Part shown: positions 16,875 through 24,897 of the stretch, in pieces
How the letters are laid out: each line of letters opens with the position of its first letter
How positions within the stretch are numbered: the stretch's first letter is position 1
NCBI RefSeq assembly: GCF_003202035.1
Contig: NZ_QJKC01000001.1
Coordinates: 9,114 to 73,113, forward strand
Direction of reading: 5' to 3'
From: Aquitalea magnusonii
GTDB taxonomy: Bacteria > Pseudomonadota > Gammaproteobacteria > Burkholderiales > Chromobacteriaceae
Length of the DNA: 64,000 nt
Notes under the pieces: generated by a model
What the model saw: the letters and a program-made list of their open reading frames with translations, nothing else
The model's database searches: none
Told to the model about the DNA's origin: nothing
Position numbers and translations under genes: made by a program

Positions 16875-18125
16875 TCAGGCGGTTTGCTGGACGAGCAGGC
16901 CGTATTCCTCGGGGAAGGTGTGCAGCGAGCTTTTCACCACGGTGACGGCACCGTCGATCAGGCCGCAGCGGCCGCTGCCGGGCAGGATCTGGCACAGGTG
17001 TTGCAGCGCATCCAGATCGGCCGGGCTGTGGCGGCCGCCATCCACCCGGTCCAGCAGGCGGGCCAGCTGGAAGGTGCCGCATTTGCAGGAGGGGCACTGG
17101 CCGCAGGAGCCTTTGGCGAAGAAGTCGATGTATTCGGCCACCTTGCGGATGATGCTGCTGCCTTCGGAGATGACGATCATGGCGCCGGTGCCCAGGCGCG
17201 AGTGGCGCAGCCATACCGAGTCGAAATCCAGCGCCACGTCCAGGTCGCGCGCGGTGAGCAGGGTGTTGGAGGGGCCGCCGGTGAACACCGCCTTGAAAGC
17301 CTTGCCCTGCAACATGCCGCCACCGTAGTGGAACACCAGCTCTTGCAGGCTGGAGCCCATGGGCAGCTCGTACAGGCCGGGGCGCAGTACGTCGCCGGAT
17401 AGCGAGTACAGCTTGGTGCCGCAGGCCTTGCCCACGCCCAGGGCGCGGTACCAGCCGGCACCGTGGCGCAGGATGTGGCTGACATTGGCCAGGGTTTCCA
17501 CATTGTTGATCAAGGTGGGCTGGTTATTGATGCCTTGCTCGGCCGGGAAGGGCGGCTTTTTGCGCGGGAAGGGGAAGCCGGCTTCCAGCGAGGCGACCAC
17601 GGCGGTTTCTTCCCCGCCGATATAGCGGCCGGAGCTGGCCACCACCTTGATGTCCAGCGGGTGGCCCAGGGCGTGGCTGAGCTTGTCCAGCCATGGACTG
17701 TCCTGCCACTGGCTGACCGCCTGCTGCATGGTGTGCAGGCTGCTGTCCTGGTGCGGGTTGAGGTAGAAGATGAGGCAGCGGGCGCGCACGGCCAGCGCGG
17801 CGATCAGTGCGCCTTCCACTACCTGGTGCGGCGATGCGCTGAGCAGGGTGCGGTCCTTGAAGGTGCCGGGTTCGTCTTCATTGCCATTGCATACCACGTA
17901 TTTGCAGTCGCCCACCGCATTGGCGGTGGCTTCCCATTTGCGCCAGGCGGGGAAGCCGGCGCCGCCCATGCCGCGCAGGTCGGCATCGGCAATGCAGCGG
18001 ATGATGGCGCTGGGGGCGCCAAGGGCCGCTTGCAGGCCAAGGCCGCCGCCCGCGTGCAGCCAGGCGGCCAGATCGGGGCCGACCTGTACGGCCGGGTTGA
18101 GCAATACCTGATTGAGTTTTTCCAT
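16875..18125 (-). CDS. NuoF-like NADH-binding FMN/Fe-S subunit
   Basis: 416 aa, the normal length for complex I NuoF. Visible motifs: the FMN/NADH glycine loop GMGGAGFPAWRKW near 52-64, NGNEDEPGTFKDR, the IGGEETAVVASLE loop, PPFPAEQGINNQPTLINNVETLANV-type stretch, and the N3-type [4Fe-4S] site GSCGQCPSCKCGT at about 339-351 with a fourth cysteine in GRCGLID. It should oxidise NAD(P)H and pass electrons on through Fe-S centres. No other Nuo gene is nearby. It is the last of three leftward genes, 12 bases after the FrdA-like flavoprotein, so it probably feeds that enzyme. An alternative role as diaphorase subunit of a formate dehydrogenase or hydrogenase is not supported by the neighbours. Confidence 0.9.
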   Translation of the reverse strand: MEKLNQVLLNPAVQVGPDLAAWLHAGGGLGLQAALGAPSAIIRCIADADLRGMGGAGFPAWRKWEATANAVGDCKYVVCNGNEDEPGTFKDRTLLSASPHQVVEGALIAALAVRARCLIFYLNPHQDSSLHTMQQAVSQWQDSPWLDKLSHALGHPLDIKVVASSGRYIGGEETAVVASLEAGFPFPRKKPPFPAEQGINNQPTLINNVETLANVSHILRHGAGWYRALGVGKACGTKLYSLSGDVLRPGLYELPMGSSLQELVFHYGGGMLQGKAFKAVFTGGPSNTLLTARDLDVALDFDSVWLRHSRLGTGAMIVISEGSSIIRKVAEYIDFFAKGSCGQCPSCKCGTFQLARLLDRVDGGRHSPADLDALQHLCQILPGSGRCGLIDGAVTVVKSSLHTFPEEYGLLVQQTA

Positions 18126-18137
18126 GATTGTGTTCTC

Positions 18138-19772
18138 TTAGGCGCGTGCGCTGGCGGGGCGGTGCAGTGTCAGCCTGGCCTGGCCCGGATACAGCAGCGG
18201 GGCTGGCTGGCTGGCGTCCAGCCCGGCCAGGGCCAGCTGGCGTTGCCAGCGATAAACGTGTTCGATACCGCCGCGCAGGTGCGGCAGCGATGATTTGTTG
18301 CGGGCAGCCTGGGCCTGCCGTGCCGCCTGGCGCCCGGCGCGGCGGCCAAAGGCGAGGATGTCGAGCAGGGCGTTGCCCATCAGCCGGTTGCGGCCATGAA
18401 TGCCGCCGGTGATTTCCCCGGCGCACAGCAGGCCGGGCACGCTGCTCTGGCCCTGGCTGTCGATCACCACGCCGCCGTTCTGGTAGTGCAGGGTGGGGTA
18501 GACCAGCAGGGGGTCGCGTGTCGGGTCGATACCGCATTTGTCGGCCAGGTGTTGCAGTGCCGGCAGCTGGCTGGCCAGTGTTGGCAGGCCGGGGCCGCAT
18601 AGCGGGCGCAGGTCGAGAAACAGGCCCAGCTGGCCGTCGCGCTCGATGCCGCGGCCGGCGGCACATTCGCGCAGCATGGCGGCGGTGACCACATCACGCG
18701 GGGCCAGCTCGTCGACAAAGCGCTCGCCCAGGCCGTTCAGCAGCAGGGCACCGGCCGAGCGGGCGGCTTCGGAGATCAGCCCACCGCGCAGGCGCGGCGG
18801 CCAGGCCACCCCGGTGGGGTGGTACTGGAAGGCATCCATGTCACGCAGTTGCGCGCCCAGGCGGTAGGCCAGCACCAGCCCGTCGGCGGTGGCACCGTAG
18901 TGATTGGAAGTAGGAAAACCTTGCAGATGCAGCTGGCCGCAGCCGCCGGTAGCCAGGATGGTTTGCCGGGCCGACACCACGATAAAGCGCTGGTATTCCA
19001 GGTCGTAGAGCACGGCACCGGCACAGCTGCCGTCCTGGTGTGACAGCAGTTCCACCACCGGGCAGCGGTTCAGCAGCTGGATGCCGGGCTCCAGTTCCAC
19101 CGTTTCGCGCAGCACGCGCATCATTTCCAGTCCGGTGTAATCGCGGTAGCACAGGATGCGTGGCTGGCTGCAGCCCCCGGCCTGCTTGTAGCGCAGCTTG
19201 CCGCCGTCGCTGAGCGGGTCTGCCAAATCAAAATGCATGCCCAGTTCGATCAGCCAGCGGATGACGCCGGGCGCATCGCTGGCCAGCTGCGCCAGCAATT
19301 GTGGGTCAGCCGCGTGGTGGCCGCCGCGCATGGCGTCGTCGAAGTGCTGTTGCGGGCTGTCGCTGGCGGCCAGTGCGGCCTGGATGCCGCCTTCGGCCAT
19401 CACGGTATTGCTGTCGCCCAGCCGCAGCTTGCTGGCCAGCATGACAGCGGCCCCGCTGCGGGCGGCGGTGAGCGCGGCGGCAGCCCCGGCCCCGCCACCG
19501 CCCAGTACCAGCACATCGGTGCTGCGTTGTTCGGCGCCGGCCAGATCAAAGCCGTCAATCAGGGCATTGCTTTGCAGCAGTTGCGCCAGGCGCGGGTGGC
19601 AGGGCTGGCCACGGCTGGGGCCGATGTGCAGCAGGGTGCTGGCATCGGCAGCGTGGTCGGGGTGGTATTGCGCCAGCAGGGCTGCGACTGACAGATCGTC
19701 TGCCCGCCGTGGCGGGGTGGCATGGCTGGCGCGGTTCTGGCTGGCCTGCTGATATTCAATGGCGGCGTTCAT
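18138..19772 (-). CDS. FrdA/SdhA-like flavoprotein, non-covalent FAD type
   Basis: 544 aa. The Rossmann FAD loop GGGGAGAAAAL is at 91-100, after an unusual ~80-residue N-terminal extension. The site where SdhA/FrdA carry the FAD-linking histidine (SHT) reads SNT at 121-123, so FAD should be non-covalent. Substrate-site motifs are kept: HPTG at 318-321, ERF at 350-352, the catalytic-arginine motif RDVV at 359-362, a HYQNGG loop and GRNRLMGNALLD. The family reduces fumarate or similar enoates, or oxidises succinate or aspartate (NadB). The start at 19772 has AGGAG seven bases upstream and overlaps the Fe-S subunit stop (ATGA). Partnership with Fe-S and NuoF-like subunits argues for an NADH-linked reductase; the substrate is unproven. 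Confidence 0.88.
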   Translation of the reverse strand: MNAAIEYQQASQNRASHATPPRRADDLSVAALLAQYHPDHAADASTLLHIGPSRGQPCHPRLAQLLQSNALIDGFDLAGAEQRSTDVLVLGGGGAGAAAALTAARSGAAVMLASKLRLGDSNTVMAEGGIQAALAASDSPQQHFDDAMRGGHHAADPQLLAQLASDAPGVIRWLIELGMHFDLADPLSDGGKLRYKQAGGCSQPRILCYRDYTGLEMMRVLRETVELEPGIQLLNRCPVVELLSHQDGSCAGAVLYDLEYQRFIVVSARQTILATGGCGQLHLQGFPTSNHYGATADGLVLAYRLGAQLRDMDAFQYHPTGVAWPPRLRGGLISEAARSAGALLLNGLGERFVDELAPRDVVTAAMLRECAAGRGIERDGQLGLFLDLRPLCGPGLPTLASQLPALQHLADKCGIDPTRDPLLVYPTLHYQNGGVVIDSQGQSSVPGLLCAGEITGGIHGRNRLMGNALLDILAFGRRAGRQAARQAQAARNKSSLPHLRGGIEHVYRWQRQLALAGLDASQPAPLLYPGQARLTLHRPASARA

Positions 19773-20416
19773 GAGCTGCTCCTCGCCAGATAGGCCGTGG
19801 TGTCGATGGCCAGCTGGCCGCGGGCTTGCTGGTCCAGCCGGCGCAACAGCTCGCCGGGGCGCAGGTTCTGGATGGCCTGGGCGCGGCGCAGGTAGAGGCC
19901 GACATGGTTGGGACGGATGTTTTCCGGGCAGGCCAGGGTGCACAGATTGCACATGATGCAGGGGTCGAACAGCGCGGCAGCGGCGGGCAGCTCGCCACGG
20001 CTGGCCAGGGCAATGCCTTGCTGCACCGGGATGCCACGCGGACAGGCGCGGTCGCAACCGCCGCAATGGCGGCAGTGGGCGGTTTCGGGAAAGGTCTGCT
20101 GCAGTTGTGGCAGTGTCTGCCAGCCGTCGCGCAGATCATGCGGGCGGTAGTGGTGGACGTGGTCGGGCTGGTAGTAGTCGATAAAGCTGACCTGCATGCC
20201 GTCTTCCACCACGGTTTCACAGGCCAGCCGGCTGACGGTGTCGCGCTCGCCGGCCTTGCGGACCAGGCAGCGGCAGGAGCCGCACACGCCCTGGCCCATG
20301 CAGCCGATATTGGCGGTAACGGCGTCGGGGCCGTGCAGCCGGGTTTGCAGGATGGAGTCGCCTGGCTGCGCGGCCATCACCTTGCCGTCAATGCTGATGC
20401 GGATGGTTTCACTCAT
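19769..20416 (-). CDS. FrdB/SdhB-like iron-sulfur subunit with two 4-Cys clusters
   Basis: 215 aa. An N-terminal plant-type [2Fe-2S] domain has C39, C45, C48 and C66 (CMGQGVCGSC, LACET). The C-terminal domain has two full ferredoxin motifs: CRHCGGCDRACP at 115-126 and CIMCNLCTLACP at 153-164. Ordinary SdhB/FrdB proteins carry [2Fe-2S], [4Fe-4S] and [3Fe-4S]; the second motif here has all four cysteines and so should hold a second [4Fe-4S]. There is no C-terminal CCG domain and no membrane anchor gene nearby, so the complex should be soluble. The start at 20416 follows a GAGGA site; it is the first gene of the three. Confidence 0.88.
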   Translation of the reverse strand: MSETIRISIDGKVMAAQPGDSILQTRLHGPDAVTANIGCMGQGVCGSCRCLVRKAGERDTVSRLACETVVEDGMQVSFIDYYQPDHVHHYRPHDLRDGWQTLPQLQQTFPETAHCRHCGGCDRACPRGIPVQQGIALASRGELPAAAALFDPCIMCNLCTLACPENIRPNHVGLYLRRAQAIQNLRPGELLRRLDQQARGQLAIDTTAYLARSSS

Positions 20417-20841
20417 GGGATTGTCCTCAAGCTTGGGTTGCGGCCAGCGGCGGCTGGGGGCTGCCACTGGCCGGGCCGTTAACCGTGCTACTGCAAGGAG
20501 CGTGCCACCGGGATGGTTTTGCGCAAGTGATTGAAATGGAAGGAGTATTTGCCATTGCGCCATGGCCGGGGTACTTGCCATGGACGGAAAACCGCGCGCC
20601 GGCAGGGCGGTGGTTTACGGAAAACCTTACGCCGGCCAGTGATTTGTGCCGTTGTGCTGGCGGACAGGCAAAGTGCGGATTTCCGTACTTTTTAAACAGC
20701 GGATTCGCGGCGGGCCGTACTTTCACCGTATTGCTGCCGTCATTACCCTGTTTAATCAATGGCTTGCAATGACTGTGGCGTGGCACGGGGCTTGCTCTGA
20801 GGTGGGTGGGAGACACACTACAGAAATCAAGGAGCAAGACC
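20417..20841. promoter_or_regulatory. divergent control region, FrdB-like operon / AEC carrier
   Basis: 425 bases without a gene. It holds two direct copies of ACGGAAAACC at 20584-20593 and 20617-20626, 33 bases apart (three helical turns), each followed by an (A/C)CGCCGGC-like block, and an inverted TTTCCGT at 20680-20686. CCGTACTTT occurs at 20683-20691 and again about 30 bases on. These spaced copies look like sites for a regulator controlling one or both divergent units. No regulator gene lies in this cluster. Confidence 0.5.
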
Positions 20842-21783
20842 ATGTGGGGAACCATGAGTACAGCACTGCTGCCAGTGGTGCTATTGATGATGCTGGGCTG
20901 GTTTGGCGGCCAGCGCGCTTATTTTCGCCAGGCGGATGTCAGCGTGCTGGCCACGCTGGTGATGCGCTATGCCCTGCCTTGTGCGCTGTTTGTCGGCGCG
21001 CTGAAAACGCCGCCGGAGCGCATCCAGAATCTGCCCTTCATCCTGTGCCTGGGCTTCGGCTTTGTCGGCAGCTATGTCATCGCCTTGCTGGCCGGGCGCT
21101 ATTACTACCGCAGTGATCTGAAAAGCAGTGCCATCCAGGCGCTGGTCTGTACCTTTCCCGACATGGCCTATTTTGGCGCGCCCATCCTGCAGCAGGTATG
21201 CGGGCCGCAAGGCTTTATCGGGGTGCTGATCGGCAATCTGATCACCAGCTTTGTCATCCTGCCGCTGACCATCGTGCTGTGCCGCTGTGGTGAAATGGCG
21301 GATGCCGGTGCGGATGACGGCGTGGTGAGCATGCTCAGGCAAAGCCTGGTCAAGACCCTGTCCAACCAGATTGTCTGGCTGCCGATTCTGGGGGTGATCC
21401 TCAGCTTCAATCATCTGCATCTGCCTGCTGCGCTGCAGGAAGGTGTTGACATGCTGGCCAAGGCGGCCGGCGGGGTGTCCTTGCTGGCGCTGGGCCTGAT
21501 GTTCTGCGGTGAAAAGCCGGCGTTCAACGGCCATGTGCTGGGCAATGTGGCGATGAAAAACTTCCTGCAACCGGCCTTGATGCTGCTGGGCATCTTCCTG
21601 TTTGGCGTGGATGCCGAGTTTGCCAGGCAGGCCTTGATTATCGGGGCGGTGCCCACCGCCATTGCCGCCTCGATGTTTGCCGTGCGCAACCAGACTTACG
21701 CCCTGCATGCCTCGCACTCGGTGCTGGTGGGGACGGTGATCGGGGTGTTTGGCGAGGCGGCGCTGATCTACCTGATGGCCTGA
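20842..21783 (+). CDS. AEC-family transporter (MdcF / auxin-efflux-carrier type)
   Basis: 313 aa with about ten hydrophobic segments and the internal two-fold layout of the AEC family (N-terminal YALPCALFVGAL and NLITSFVILPL; C-terminal FLQPALMLLGI, MFAVRNQTYALHAS). The family includes MdcF, a malonate carrier, and carriers of malate and other carboxylates. The ATG at 20842 has AGGAG seven bases upstream; a longer start at 20806 is less likely. It is divergent from the FrdB/FrdA/NuoF-like operon and 4 kb from the malonate locus, which already has MadLM, so its substrate could be the dicarboxylate or enoate used by the neighbouring reductase. That link is inference. Confidence 0.85.
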   Translation: MWGTMSTALLPVVLLMMLGWFGGQRAYFRQADVSVLATLVMRYALPCALFVGALKTPPERIQNLPFILCLGFGFVGSYVIALLAGRYYYRSDLKSSAIQALVCTFPDMAYFGAPILQQVCGPQGFIGVLIGNLITSFVILPLTIVLCRCGEMADAGADDGVVSMLRQSLVKTLSNQIVWLPILGVILSFNHLHLPAALQEGVDMLAKAAGGVSLLALGLMFCGEKPAFNGHVLGNVAMKNFLQPALMLLGIFLFGVDAEFARQALIIGAVPTAIAASMFAVRNQTYALHASHSVLVGTVIGVFGEAALIYLMA

Positions 21784-21865
21784 GCTGGCTCTGGCCAGGT
21801 TGGCCGCAGCACGCCAAGGCAGCCAGCGCCCGGCTTGACGATGTGCGCTGCAATCAGCGTGGTGT

Positions 21866-21898
21866 GTGACAAGGCCCGGCATTGCCGGGCCTTGTCAC
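21866..21898. terminator. strong bidirectional hairpin
   Basis: A 15-bp perfect stem, GTGACAAGGCCCGGC (21866-21880) with GCCGGGCCTTGTCAC (21884-21898) and a three-base loop, lies after the AEC carrier gene. It lacks a T-tract, so it may be a weak terminator or an mRNA 3' stabiliser rather than a classical intrinsic terminator. Confidence 0.55.
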
Positions 21899-21915
21899 GT
21901 CTGGGCCGCTGCCGG

Positions 21916-22104
21916 CTATTTGCCGCGCGGGCTCAGCTTGAGAAAGAGCAGGCGCACCAGCAGATAGACCACGGCATTCAGCAGCGTCATCAGCAGCAGG
22001 ATGGCCGGCAGCGACAGGCTGGATGGCGCGGCCAGGGCGCCGCTGTGAAAGCCGCCGGCCAGCAGCGAGGCAGCAAGCAGGGTAGAGAGCAGTTTGAAGG
22101 TCAT
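21916..22104 (-). CDS. possible small membrane protein
   Basis: 62 aa. It has a signal-like first segment (MTFKLLSTLLAASLLAGG, with an ALAA cleavage-like site near 31) and a second hydrophobic helix ending in KLSPRGK. No family is recognised, and no good ribosome-binding site precedes the ATG. It is listed because its hydrophobic pattern is coherent and it fills the gap between two convergent or divergent units; it may be spurious. Confidence 0.4.
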   Translation of the reverse strand: MTFKLLSTLLAASLLAGGFHSGALAAPSSLSLPAILLLMTLLNAVVYLLVRLLFLKLSPRGK

Positions 22105-22252
22105 GGCAGCAGCTTTGGGCAAGAGGGTAGGCTGCTGGATAGTGCAAACATCGTGCCTGGCTTGATTGCTTCAAGTTGTTGAAATGGCTGGTGTTTTTTA
22201 ATGGCGGTACGGTGGGCCGCCGATAGGGCTGCGCCCGCCGTGCGGAAATCCG

Positions 22253-22924
22253 TCAGCCGGCGCGCTGGCGGGCCTGCAGATGCAGCAGGATGGCCTGGCC
22301 GCCGCTGAGGATGTCGTCGCCAATGGCCAGCGCCGCCGCCGCGCCATCGCGCTGGCGCATGGCCTGCAGCACCGGGTAGTGGTAGTCCAGCATGGCGCTG
22401 CCACCCTGCTGGTAGACGGCGGCGATCAGCGGGCCCATCTGCAGCCAGATACGGTAGAGGATGCCATGCAGGAAGGGCAGGCCGGCGATGTCGACCAGGG
22501 CAAAGTGAAACTGCTGGTTCAGCGCGCAGCCCAGGGCGATGTCCTGCGCGGCCATGGCCACGGCATTGCGCTGTACGATGTCCTCCAGCCGGGCGATAGC
22601 GGCAGGCTCTGCCTTGTTTGCGGCGGTTTCGGCCGCCAGGCCCTCCAGCCGGATGCGGATGGCGCGGATTTCCAGATAGCGCTCCACCGTCATGTGCGGC
22701 ACGCGGATATCGCGTGGCGACTGCATGGCCAATGCCTGTTCCTGTACCAGCCGCAGGATGGCATCGCGCACCGGGGTGACGCTGGTGCCCAGCTGTTCTG
22801 CCAGCTCGCGTATTTTCAGGCGCGCACCGGGTTGCAGCCGGCCTTGCAGCAAGTCATTGCACAGCAGCTGGTAGACCGTGCTGCCCAGATTGTCGTGTTC
22901 CAGGGTGTCGAGTTGGTAGTCCAT
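22253..22924 (-). CDS. GntR-family (FadR/FCD) transcriptional regulator
   Basis: 223 aa. A winged helix-turn-helix at ~10-75 (KIRELAEQLGTSVTPVRDAI is typical GntR) is followed by an all-helical FCD effector domain. It lies divergent to the SDR-kinase-PLP operon, with palindromic ATGATgcATCAT-type sites in between, so it most likely controls that operon in response to its substrate. I chose the ATG at 22924; alternatives at 22966 and 22999 add residues with no family similarity, and none has a strong ribosome-binding site. Confidence 0.88.
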   Translation of the reverse strand: MDYQLDTLEHDNLGSTVYQLLCNDLLQGRLQPGARLKIRELAEQLGTSVTPVRDAILRLVQEQALAMQSPRDIRVPHMTVERYLEIRAIRIRLEGLAAETAANKAEPAAIARLEDIVQRNAVAMAAQDIALGCALNQQFHFALVDIAGLPFLHGILYRIWLQMGPLIAAVYQQGGSAMLDYHYPVLQAMRQRDGAAAALAIGDDILSGGQAILLHLQARQRAG

Positions 22925-23000
22925 GCGTTGCAGGCCGGTGTGCGAGGGTGACAAGGGCCACATCTTAGCACTGCGGCTTGTCAGAATGAAATGCAGCAAA

Positions 23001-23027
23001 TATGATGCATCATAATTTGATGAATCA
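23001..23027. promoter_or_regulatory. candidate GntR operators
   Basis: TATGATGCATCATA at 23001-23014 is a perfect 14-base palindrome. A second inverted repeat, TGAT-GA-ATCA, lies at 23018-23027, and a further ATCTGATGCA half-site follows. They sit 55-80 bases before the SDR start in the divergent region. GntR proteins bind such short palindromes; assignment to the neighbouring regulator is inferred from position. Confidence 0.6.
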
Positions 23028-23081
23028 TAATCTGATGCAGCCGCGTGCTGCTGCCGCCATCCTGCTGACAGGAGTCATGCC

Positions 23082-23822
23082 ATGTCCCCATCCACCCGCT
23101 ATATGCTGTTGACCGGTGCCAGTCGCGGCATCGGCCATGCCACGGTCAAGCTGTTTCAGGAGCATGACTGGCAGATCTTCACCGTGTCGCGCCAGCCGTT
23201 TTCCGAAGCCTGCCTGTGGCCATCGGCACGGCAAAGCCATATCCAGGCCGATCTGTCCGACCTGTCCTGCCTCGAGCAGCTGATTGCCGAAGTACAAAGC
23301 CGCCTGCCCAATGGCGAGCTGCACGCGCTGGTGAACAATGCCGGTATCTCGCCCAAGGGGCCGCAGGGCGAGCGGCTGGGCATTCTGGCCAGCGATGCCG
23401 ATGTCTGGAGCCGGGTGCTGAATGTCAATCTGGTCTCCACCGCCTTGCTGGCACGCGGCCTGTTTGCCGAGCTGAAAAAGGGGCAGGGCTCCATCGTCAA
23501 TGTCACCTCGATCGCCGGCTCGCGCGTGCACCCGTTTGCCGGCGTGGCCTATGCCGCCTCCAAGGCCGGGCTGGCGGCGCTGACCCGCGAGCTGGCGCAC
23601 GAGTTTGGCCCGCATGGCATCCGTGCCAATGCCATTGCGCCGGGGGAAATCGACACCGCCATCCTGTCGCCGGATACCGCCCGCATCGTGGAGCGCGATG
23701 TGCCGATGCACCGTCTGGGAACGCCGCACGAAGTGGCCGAGGCCATTTACTTTCTCTGCTCCGGCCACTCTTCCTATATCAATGGCTCGGAAATCCACAT
23801 CAACGGTGGCCAGCATGTGTGA
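23082..23822 (+). CDS. short-chain dehydrogenase/reductase (SDR)
   Basis: 246 aa classical SDR. It has the cofactor loop TGASRGIG near 11-18, NNAG near 84-87, the catalytic serine in VTSIAGS, and YAASK. The acidic or basic preference for NAD or NADP is not clear from the strand-2 end (SRQPF suggests NADP). It opens a rightward three-gene operon and its stop overlaps the kinase start by eight bases. It should oxidise or reduce a carbonyl/alcohol in the same pathway as the kinase and PLP enzyme; the substrate is unknown. Confidence 0.9.
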   Translation: MSPSTRYMLLTGASRGIGHATVKLFQEHDWQIFTVSRQPFSEACLWPSARQSHIQADLSDLSCLEQLIAEVQSRLPNGELHALVNNAGISPKGPQGERLGILASDADVWSRVLNVNLVSTALLARGLFAELKKGQGSIVNVTSIAGSRVHPFAGVAYAASKAGLAALTRELAHEFGPHGIRANAIAPGEIDTAILSPDTARIVERDVPMHRLGTPHEVAEAIYFLCSGHSSYINGSEIHINGGQHV

Positions 23823-24897
23823 AACCGTGTCCCCAGCCGTGTCCCAAGGTGTGATCGACCAGCTGTTTGCCACCGCCGCCGCGCCGGTGGAGTGCAGCGA
23901 GGCCACCGCACTGCTGTGGCAGCATTACCGCCTGCGCGGTGTGGCCAGCCCGCTCAATAGCGAGCGCGATGCCAACTTCCATATCCGCGGCTACGATGGC
24001 CGCGAATATGTGCTGAAGCTGAGCCATCCGGCGGAAAACCGTGCCGTTACCGATTTCCAGAGCCGTGCCTTGCTGCATGCGCGGGCAGCGGACCCAAGCC
24101 TGCCCATTCCGCAGCTGCTGCCGCGCCACGACGGCCAGCCTTATGCCGTGGTGGCGCTGGCCGATGGCAGCCAGCGCGTGCTGCGCCTGCTCAGCTATCT
24201 GGCTGGCCAGCCCTTGCACCAGATTCAGCGTAGTGCGGCCCAGCGCCGTCATCTGGGGCAGACGCTGGGGCGGCTGGACAATGCCTTGCGCGATTATGCC
24301 CACCCGGCGGCCCATCACCCGTTGCTGTGGGATATCCAGCATGCCCAGCGGCTACAGCCCCTGCTGGACGAAACGCCGGACAGCGCGCAAAAAACGCTGT
24401 TGGCCGACTGGCTGGCCCACTTCATGCAGCAGGTGCAGCCGCAGCTGGCCGGTTTGCGCCGCCAGGTGATTCACAATGACCTGAACCCGCACAATGTGCT
24501 GGTCGATCCACAAGACCAGATCCGCACCGCCGGCCTGATCGACTTTGGCGACATGGTGCAAGCGCCCTTGATCAACGAGCTGGCGGTGGCCTGTTCCTAC
24601 CAGCTGTCCAGCAGTGAAAACCCGCTGGATGGCGCCGGTGAGCTGATTGCCGGCTATCACGCCGTCTGTCCCTTGCTGCCGGGCGAAATCGATCTGCTTT
24701 ACCCACTGATCATGACCCGGCTGTGCATGACGGTCACCATTACCGGCTGGCGGGCGGCGCGTTATCCGGAAAACCGCAGTTACATCCTGCGCAATAACGG
24801 CCTGAGCTGGGACGGCCTGCAACGGCTGGCCGCCTTTGGCCCGGCGCGCGCCAGTGCCTATCTGCAGCCCTTGTGCCAGACGAAAGGACAAGCATGA
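23815..24897 (+). CDS. APH-fold kinase, hydroxylysine-kinase-like
   Basis: 360 aa. A choline/aminoglycoside-phosphotransferase fold: nucleotide lysine in EYVLKLSHP near 66-72, catalytic loop VIHNDLNPHNVLVD (HxDxxxxN), and the Mg-binding IDFGDMV. Within the APH group the pairing with a class-III PLP enzyme and the RLLSYLAGQPL and ELAVACSYQL stretches resemble hydroxylysine kinase (HYKK/AGPHD1). The start ATG at 23815 overlaps the SDR stop by eight bases; the much longer open frame to 23605 lies inside the SDR. Its stop overlaps the next start by four bases. Substrate assignment is inference; homoserine or another amino alcohol is possible. Confidence 0.8.
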   Translation: MCETVSPAVSQGVIDQLFATAAAPVECSEATALLWQHYRLRGVASPLNSERDANFHIRGYDGREYVLKLSHPAENRAVTDFQSRALLHARAADPSLPIPQLLPRHDGQPYAVVALADGSQRVLRLLSYLAGQPLHQIQRSAAQRRHLGQTLGRLDNALRDYAHPAAHHPLLWDIQHAQRLQPLLDETPDSAQKTLLADWLAHFMQQVQPQLAGLRRQVIHNDLNPHNVLVDPQDQIRTAGLIDFGDMVQAPLINELAVACSYQLSSSENPLDGAGELIAGYHAVCPLLPGEIDLLYPLIMTRLCMTVTITGWRAARYPENRSYILRNNGLSWDGLQRLAAFGPARASAYLQPLCQTKGQA

